A DNA stretch of 64,000 nt from Gyrodactylus bullatarudis (lineage: Eukaryota > Platyhelminthes > Monogenea > Gyrodactylidea > Gyrodactylidae): the NCBI GenBank assembly GCA_012064415.1, contig SSNU01000286.1, forward strand, positions 1 to 64,000. Reading direction: 5' to 3'. This document shows positions 56,701 through 64,000 of the stretch, piece by piece; positions within the stretch are counted from its first letter, which is position 1, and each line of letters opens with the position of its first letter. Below the pieces are notes generated by a model. That model was not told the origin of the DNA. It searched no databases and saw only the letters and a program-made list of their open reading frames with translations. A program made the position numbers and the translations under genes.

Positions 56701-58688
56701 GATGCAATCAGATTGTATTCAAAAGCGCGACCAATTTTCATGCTACAGACAAAATTTTATCTAAAAACTCATGGAAACCTTCATTGGAAATGACACTGAT
56801 ACAAGTTCTCTTGAATCTCTCGAATTAAGTTACTACGAATGGCTTTGAGTAATCCTTTATAATGACTAGGGTTGTGAGTATTTTTTGAGCAATTCTCAGT
56901 GAGCACGCGTCAAAACTATCTGAATGATAGAATCTATTCGAAATCCAATAAATTTAATTTGATCATGTTTGATTCAACAGGTGTCTTAAGACTTTAGAAT
57001 GGGTCTTTTGAAAATTTATTGACATAGAAAATCTGATTCAGAATCTAATTTAGAATAATTAAAAATCCAATCCAAGGTCGGCGATGACATTACGGCAATG
57101 TGAAATTTAAAGAATGAATCTGAATTAAAACAAACAAACAAGAAATAGAAATGTAAGTCTTTCGTGTTTAAATCTTTGTGGCAGACACATGATCAATTTG
57201 TTCACAATTTTATTTTAGGAAACCGTCGTATACTTTCTACTAGATAGTTTGTAGTCGGCATATGAACATTTTAAATAATTTCAAGTTTTTATTATTAATT
57301 TTTAGAGAGGATATTTTTCAAACTTGTTGTTATTTCTAATGAGATAATTAAGTGTAGCATGTTTTCATTAGATTATCTTTCTAAGCATTTTTAACTCACT
57401 ACATGTATTTGTACTCATATAGAATGAAAAATCTTGTGTTCGTAATAAATTCGTCTTATTATCAATAATAATAACAATTAAAATTCATGTTTATAGAACA
57501 TATTTATTGTAGTACTACCTTCAAGTAGGTCTCGCAATATTTAGCAATATTTTTGGTAATAATTTCATGTTTCTCTTTTGTACCACATTCTCAAACATAT
57601 CATCATCTCGTCTAGATATAGTTATATATATGTATTTTCGATATAAATTATATAACAATACTTTAAATAATAATTTCTAGTGGTATATAATAATAATACA
57701 CTGATAGTATATTTTACTCTTTTTATAATAGTTCTTTAACCAAGGGATAGGAGATACGGGAGTAGCATTTTCTTTTATTTAAATCGAAAAAAACATTTGT
57801 ATTCATGATAAACTCAAGACTCAAGACCGATAAATTATCAGCATTGATGATTTCGAATAAAAAACAGTCAAATTGTGTATTCAAATAAGAGTGTAAACTT
57901 GGGCTGTGTGTTCTGGGTTATATAATGAAAAAATTTTACCATGGTAAAAGTAAAAACATAATTCAATTATAGTCATCTCTGATGTGAAACAAAAGAAGAA
58001 TTGAGGGACAAGGGGAGGGGATGTTATCTCTATTATAATCACATTGTAATTGTGTAGGAATACTCGATGGACCACTATAGATCGAGGGACCTTTTAGATT
58101 TATAGAAAGAAAAAACAAAACAATTCAGCGACAGCAAATGAAACCAAAAACTATAATAACTCCCATTCTAATACATCAATGCGCATTAGAGTGTCTGTGG
58201 GAAGGGAGGGGGGAAGGAAAAGGGGAGTTCATTTTTTGTGGTTCTTCTTTAATGAAAAAATAGGCTGATAATTAGGAAAACTCTTATTTACACGTAACAT
58301 TTACAACTGTATTGAATTTATTTAATGCTCAAAGGATCGTGATGAAGTGAGCCTCTAGTGAGAATGGCTACTTCTTCTTTATTTTCTGCAAAGAGTAGAG
58401 ACAAAGTAAAAGGTTCCAAGCGTGGCCATAAAACCGACACCTGGCCAATAGAAAAGAAGATACAGTTATAGTAATAATAATAAACAATATATAACAACAA
58501 TGAAACATGATTCAAATTGGCCAAAAATCAACTGTAACTGAGGAGAGAGTAAAAAGATGTCATCATATCTCTTTACACATGCAAGAGAGAAGAGAAAAGT
58601 AATGTATCTTGAGGTGAGCACAACAGCGTTGATACTACATATATATAGGCAAGTATAAAGCAGAAAAGATAAAAAAATAGAGAGATTC
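56701..58688. other. A/T-rich region and PDE4 3' flank
   Basis: No gene seen. It contains AT microsatellite-like sequence near 57615-57710 and two plus-strand G-rich tracts (about 58004-58020 and 58199-58225) close to the PDE4 3' end. Confidence 0.4.
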
Positions 58689-61600
58689 TTAATCCTTTGG
58701 TTGGTCAGGTTCTGGGATGGTCTTTTGGATGGGGGAATCTGCAGCTTCGTTTTCCTCTTCATCAGCCAACTGGGATTCATACCATTCCCGGTTCTCTTCC
58801 AGCATGTCGAGAATATTTTGAGAGGAGGGATGGACAAATTCACACCAAGTCTCCCATAATGGGTGTACAATCAGATCAATAAAGCTAAGCTGAGTCTTTT
58901 CAATGGCTACCGAGGTTCGATCGCACATTGGACTAATGTCAATCTCAAGTTCCTTCTCGCGGTCTCCTTGAAGGAAGAATTCCTCCATTATTTTAGCTGT
59001 CCATTTTTTATAGATAGCCAAGGGTTTTGTTGGATTACTCAAATCGGCACAATGAATCAGATTTTGAAGAACCTTTTTTGGTGTTAAAGGAAAGAGCATA
59101 AATAAAAATCTCATAAAATTATGATGAAATAACTGATTAAAATCATGTCTCATCTTAGGTTTCAATATGCATGGTCAGATCAGACTCAAAAAATTACTAA
59201 TTTGTCTGAAAAGTAGGAAAACCTCGAAATAAAATATACAAGCGTGCTTTAAGAATAAAATCATTAAAAAATTTCAGACTCAGACTCAAAAAAATTAGAA
59301 TCCTTTATCCTCTACATAATAATCCAAAATCAATCTTTTACAATGTAGAATTAGAAGAGCAATTTGAGGTTGTCATATCAATGAAGGCGATAGACAAAAT
59401 CTTATCATGAAATTTCCTATGAACAGTAAATTCAACTTAAACTTTTTAAAGAAGAGTTTTTAACGATTCAATAAGGTTTTCAAACGGTTCGGTGTAAAAT
59501 GTATGATACATTTTGATAAAATTAGTTATTTCAGAGATAAAATAATTTGGATCATACATTCTGGCAACTAACTAGTAATAGCAAGAGCCTCAAAAAGGAA
59601 TTAAAATCTTCAATCTTTAAACCTGCTATTTCCTCTGTTATGAAAACTGTTAAAAATATCATATTTTTTATTGGCATCAGGATTCAAAGTTATAAGGTCA
59701 TAATTCAATTGATAAACTCGAAATAATGTATTTTTGCGATATATTTCTAGTTAACCTCTGTAGTAGGTGCTGCACTATTCATAAATACTTAGATATATAT
59801 TTTTGAGGCCATCAAAAAAGAGGAAAGTGAAAGTTAGAACTAGATTTTAAATTTGATAGTTTTCTTTTTTTTCAAAATTTCCCTAACTATATAATAAAAT
59901 GAAATTTCATTCTTCAATGCGATCAAATATGTAACTGAAATACATATATTTTTAGGGATGCAAATGGACACTGTCCATTCGAGAATAAAGAGAAAACCTA
60001 AGAAAAGCATAAATTGAATGAGAACTCACTTGTAATCTATCTGTATAACTGTCAAAATCTGATACTTCGGATCCGGAGACCCTTTTTGTCTCGACCATTG
60101 TCTTGAGATCTGCCAAAAGATCAACATGCTTTGACATGTCTGTAGCTAGAACCTAAAAAACAAACAAAGAGTCAGATCAACCAGAAAAAAGATGAAGAAA
60201 AATATTTTCCTATTTATGAATTAATCAGAAAAACTGAATTAGAAAGAGTGTCATTTGAGTAAAAAAACTGAGACATTAACAACCTACCTTCACCCCCCTA
60301 AGTTTGAATAAGAATTATTGTTTTTTGACATGGAATTTGTTAATTAAATTAAAATTTTTATGCTAAAAATTCACCTAGAGTGATATTTAGATTTGAGAAT
60401 TTTATGGGATATTATTCAAAAAATTCATACATTAAAAAATAATCTTTCAATAATTCAATGGAAAAAAGAGAGTTTACAATTTAAATTCCCAGTGCTAAAA
60501 TGAGGAATACGGAGACAAATTCAAAATGCGCAATTTCCCATTGGATAGAAATTTCCGCTTTTAGATGTAATAAATTTGAGGGAAAAATATTTCTCCTACA
60601 TGAAATAATAATGAAGCCTCGCCCGAATAGGTCTGCCTATTCTCAATGAATACAGGGAGTTTATCAACACTGAATGTACAATGTAAATTTCATAAAGCTT
60701 CATCAGCAATGTAACTTGAAAAATGTAAATTAACTATAAAATCATTGAAATAATAAAATTAGAATTAAAATAATAAGAAGCAAATTCCATAAAAAGAATA
60801 AAATGCAAGCTAAAAAATACCCAAGAAACTCAAAATTAGTGGCAAAAATGAAGAGAAAAAAAGGTTGAATTTATCTAATCTTATTTACAGGAGAGAACTG
60901 GAGGGTTAATATGATTCAGACGAGGCATTTCCTCTTCCAGACTGTTCGGAAGTGAGATGGTCAAGTACCTCTTTACTAAGAAGATTACCGATTTCAAAAA
61001 AAAATCAAAAAAATTTCATATTAATGAATCAATCAATAACATTTAATAGATTGTCAACAATTACCAAGTCAATAATCATTCTCCGCAGACTTTGCTTTTG
61101 TTTAACTGGAAGACGGGAGAAGATGTCGCAATCCTTATTTACGGTTAATTTGAAAGCAACTGATAAATGATAATTTTCCAGCACTGAAGAGTCATTATAC
61201 AACAATGCCAATTCATGACCTTGAAATAAATGAAAATTCGATTAGATTTCAAGGAAAATGTTTATTAACTAAAGAAACTACTCTACCTCTCGTCAAGAAT
61301 AGAATGAGGCTTACCTGTATTGATAAGGAACTGGTTCGTCACTCCTGGATGGCTGACATCATGAATGGCACAGGAGAATAGTAATGCAAATACTTCATAA
61401 TCGGTAAAAACGTCCTAGACAAAATGAAAAAAAATTGAATTTGACTGCTAATTCATCGGTAAATTATAATCTATGGTATTACTTCAGAGTTTAGTAAACT
61501 TCTTTCGTTCAACCAAAGACTAAATGAAAGTTTGCCCAATTAGATTTAGGTCTCTGGGTCTTTCAGGAAGGGGTTGGTTAATAAAAAATTCAAATCAACT

Positions 61601-62042
61601 TTATGTCAACTAGCTGTTATGAAGACTTTATGATCCATGTTGAGGCTTGGTAAAGGGTTTTAAACTCGAGATTTTCGTTCAGATGAGATACATAAACTCA
61701 CTTCAAGAGTCTCTGCTGACATGAGAACATGGCTGGATTGTGTAACATCTGCTGCATGTATCGAATTATGATAGGGCACCTTGGAATCATAACTTTTTTC
61801 CAATTGAACAATGTAATTTGTCATGATGGCTGGATCAATGTTGACCAGTCGAAAGAGATTTCGTTCCTTTGGAGAAAAAGTAAGATTAAATAGTATTCCA
61901 TCAAAGAGAAAATAACATGTATTTCTTCTAGAGGACTCACTTTCATTATTCGGAAGAAGACTGTTGTCAGGGCATTACCAGAAGTGATGTTGTGCAATTC
62001 AAACAGATCGAGGCCCCAATTGTTCAAGCCATTCTTCATAAA
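58689..62042 (-). CDS. cAMP phosphodiesterase, PDE4 family (catalytic part; 5' exons not found)
   Basis: Hydrolyses cAMP. Six exons in phase: 61941-62042, 61702-61866, 61315-61414, 61065-61219, 60030-60152, 58689-59072. Order: [36 protein letters not shown] (metal His), [18 protein letters not shown] (HD motif), [52 protein letters not shown] (metal Asp), and [19 protein letters not shown] with the substrate-region Gln-type helix, then an acidic tail. These blocks are PDE4-specific. The HD signature has Ser where PDE4s have Asp (HDVSHPG for HDVDHPG). The first exon here begins at an acceptor, so the UCR1/UCR2 exons lie upstream, beyond 62042 or outside the window. Confidence 0.93.
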
Positions 62043-64000
62043 CTAAATGTACATAAAGGGATAATTTAACTCTTACTCGTGACGATAAGATAACTTATGG
62101 AGAAAAAGACTCAAAATGAGTATGGAGCGATGAATAATTTTAGTGTTTCTTGATTTATCCTTAGGGTAGAGAAATCTCTTTCTTCAAGATCATTTTGGTT
62201 TTTTGCGTTTTGATGAGTGTAAATTATATAAAGTTCACAGAAAAAGTTAAAATTTCAAATTTCGTTCTCCTTCGGTTTGGTTCAAATTCAATAATGACGA
62301 TTTTTGTGAACTTTTATGATCATTGATATCAGAATTTAATCGCTTTAACAAAAGTTTTGAGCGGTAAAGTTGAAAAAAGGGTGACCTAAATGGTCAAATT
62401 TAATTGTTTCGGAAATATTTTTCATTTAAACGACTTATGGGTTTATATTATCATGGAAAAAATATTGATTTTTTTGTAAAAATTGAGAATTTTCATCTTT
62501 ATTTCAGTATCAGAAAGTAAAGTCATGCTCAAAAAAGAACCTCCTCTAATTTTTTAACTTAGCTATTTTATGAGTTCTTACCAAGTTTTTTTTGATTAAT
62601 GAAATTTATTTATTTCTCTGATGAATTATCCCTTCGGTAATTTAATTACTCATGTACGTACAATTCATGACATGAAACGGTGAATTCAATGAAAGGTTCT
62701 AGTAAAAGAGACTGAAATACACTAACAAACTATAGATTAATACAAAAAAGGGGGGAATGTACTCCCTTTTCAATAGGTGATCAAATGATTCGGGCCAGTA
62801 AGTCAGGAGCTCTTTGGGAAGAATTGATTTTATTTCATAAATTTATCTAGATTATGAGTAGAAATTTTATTTTCAAATTTTCCGCTACGCTTCTTGTTCT
62901 CAGATTGAAAGTTTAAAGGATAGAGAAAGAGGAGACTAGGTAAACCAGCTAACCAGATCCAGATTATTTGACATTCAATCAAGAACTTTGTCGATACGAG
63001 GGGATATGATAGATCTAAAGTAGGCAGAGAGAGAAAGAGTTAGATTTATCTTTGATGATAAATGAATCGCTTTCAAAAGAGAGAGGGTGAATTGGCGGGA
63101 GAGGGGGGGCAGGAAGAGAGATTGAGTTCTTTACCCATTGTTATATTGAGAATTATAATACATAGGTAGATTTAAATCTACCTCCATGAGAGAAAACTTT
63201 GACAAGATAGAACTACATGAAAGTCACTTTGGATAAATTAAAAAAGATTTCAAAAGTCTGATAAGAGGGAATTATCATTTAGTAGACGTTGAAGGAACTT
63301 TCAATGTCAATGGGTAAATTCTCCATTGAACTGTTACTGTTAATCTTGCTACTCTTGATAGACTCAAGACTAATGGAACGGTTTGTTAAACATGACACTC
63401 GATAACAGGATTAGCTGGACTCTTTGATAGTCTTGAGAATGCCAAAAAAATAACTTTATAAACTTGTGACTTTTTCTGCGATTGAATACAAAAGAATGAA
63501 ATTTAAATCATTTAAATTTTAGCCAAAATTATTTCTAAAAACATAAACTACTCATAAATTATGAGGCATAATTAATAATTACAAACGGTCTTCTTTTTAA
63601 ATTTACAACGGTTCAAGACGCAGTATGAAATTTTCATGATTTGTGAAAAAAAGTTTATTTGCTGTCATACATTTGTACCAACATTTTCCTGGAAGAGGCT
63701 TTGAAAAAACGTTGGTTATTGTATTCCAATTAAATCTACTTTTAATATAATTATATTCAATAAGCACTTCCTCTGTAATGCCTACCAATGGAAAAAGAGG
63801 TGTATTTTCCAAAACAATCCTCACTTTATCCAAAGAATGAGCAAAAGTTGTTGATAATTTCATTACTAAGGATCACAGTTTTCATTCGCAGTTAATTCGA
63901 GTTTTTAAAATAAATTTATAAATATTATTATTAGTATGTAATTCTGTGGACTCACAAGCAAAAAGTGAATAGTAGTTGATTATACAAGTAATCTAATTAC
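62043..64000. other. upstream PDE4 intron or intergenic sequence
   Basis: About 2 kb with no exon I can support. A GA/G-rich purine tract lies at about 63070-63120. An 86-codon minus-strand ORF (63603-63863) has no recognisable domain and does not resemble UCR1 or UCR2. Confidence 0.4.
63603..63863 (-). CDS. hypothetical 86-aa ORF
   Basis: Not recognised. Starts MKLSTTFAHSLDKVRIVLE and contains one C-x3-C (CWYKC). There is no splice context linking it to PDE4. It could be a small gene or a chance ORF. Confidence 0.2.
   Translation of the reverse strand: MKLSTTFAHSLDKVRIVLENTPLFPLVGITEEVLIEYNYIKSRFNWNTITNVFSKPLPGKCWYKCMTANKLFFTNHENFILRLEPL

Noticed and set aside
57600..57720. AT-rich block considered as a replication origin or satellite
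   Set aside because: It is ordinary AT microsatellite-like sequence in an AT-rich genome, with no higher-order repeat.
58466..58870. 134-codon minus-strand ORF overlapping the PDE4 last exon
   Set aside because: It is a shadow of the PDE4 frame plus 3' UTR; the 58689-59072 frame matches PDE4 precisely.
1..64000. CRISPR arrays, bacterial operons, tRNA or rRNA genes
   Set aside because: No regularly spaced repeats, no prokaryotic gene organisation and no cloverleaf or rRNA core sequence was recognised by eye; a tRNAscan or Infernal run would be needed to exclude small RNA genes.

Overview
This is an animal nuclear genome segment: very AT-rich, with spliced genes, GT-AG introns and the standard genetic code. 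The genes are metazoan (JIP3/4 scaffold, syntaxin, PDE4, GPS2-like and PWWP2-like proteins). The most telling trait is a class of ultra-short introns. Ten introns of 24-36 nt can be placed with exact reading-phase agreement, beside introns of 50-300 nt and a few of 1-8 kb. Introns this small in an animal point to dicyemid or orthonectid mesozoans or some flatworms. That is an inference, and I cannot name the species. No prokaryotic features (operons, CRISPR, Shine-Dalgarno sites) and no rRNA or tRNA genes were recognised.

Layout. 0-1 kb: the tail of an LTR-retrotransposon-like ORF and an unassigned ORF. 1.3-9.9 kb (-): a many-exon JIP3/JIP4 gene. 10.4-17.2 kb: a compact block with a calmodulin-like gene, CPT2, a degenerate EF-hand gene and two tandem intronless ALG6-family genes; the second has lost the signature motifs. 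18.9-21.9 kb (-): a small RING-finger gene whose intron 1 carries a piggyBac element (with an assembly gap) and whose intron 2 carries a MITE. 22.3 kb: an orphan 309-aa helical protein. 24.1-26.3 kb (-): a plasma-membrane-type syntaxin. 26.4-39.4 kb (+): a nine-exon PWWP2-like gene of 855 aa with a 7.6-kb intron that holds a hAT element with a Mutator-like element nested in it, a broken piggyBac copy and a MITE.

39.7-47.7 kb is a tight housekeeping block: UXT, SEC61G, PSMC3/Rpt5, a two-EF-hand protein, cytosolic AspRS and a GPS2-like co-repressor subunit. 47.7-58.7 kb is transposon-rich and gene-poor: a MITE, a piggyBac with a long transposase ORF, a truncated piggyBac and an unexplained mosaic stretch. 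58.7-62.0 kb (-) holds the catalytic half of a PDE4; its upstream regulatory exons were not found.

Functional themes are neuronal and signalling genes (JIP3/4 axonal transport, syntaxin exocytosis, PDE4 cAMP hydrolysis, Ca2+-binding proteins), ER glycosylation and translocation (ALG6, SEC61G), lipid oxidation (CPT2) and transcription or chromatin (UXT, GPS2, PWWP2-like). Most neighbouring genes appear to be arranged for compactness: several are divergent pairs with 90-130 bp between start codons, or convergent pairs with 120-300 bp between stops. The transposons sit in introns or in the gene-poor right half. All four piggyBac copies share TTAACCCT termini and carry lineage-specific subterminal hairpins.
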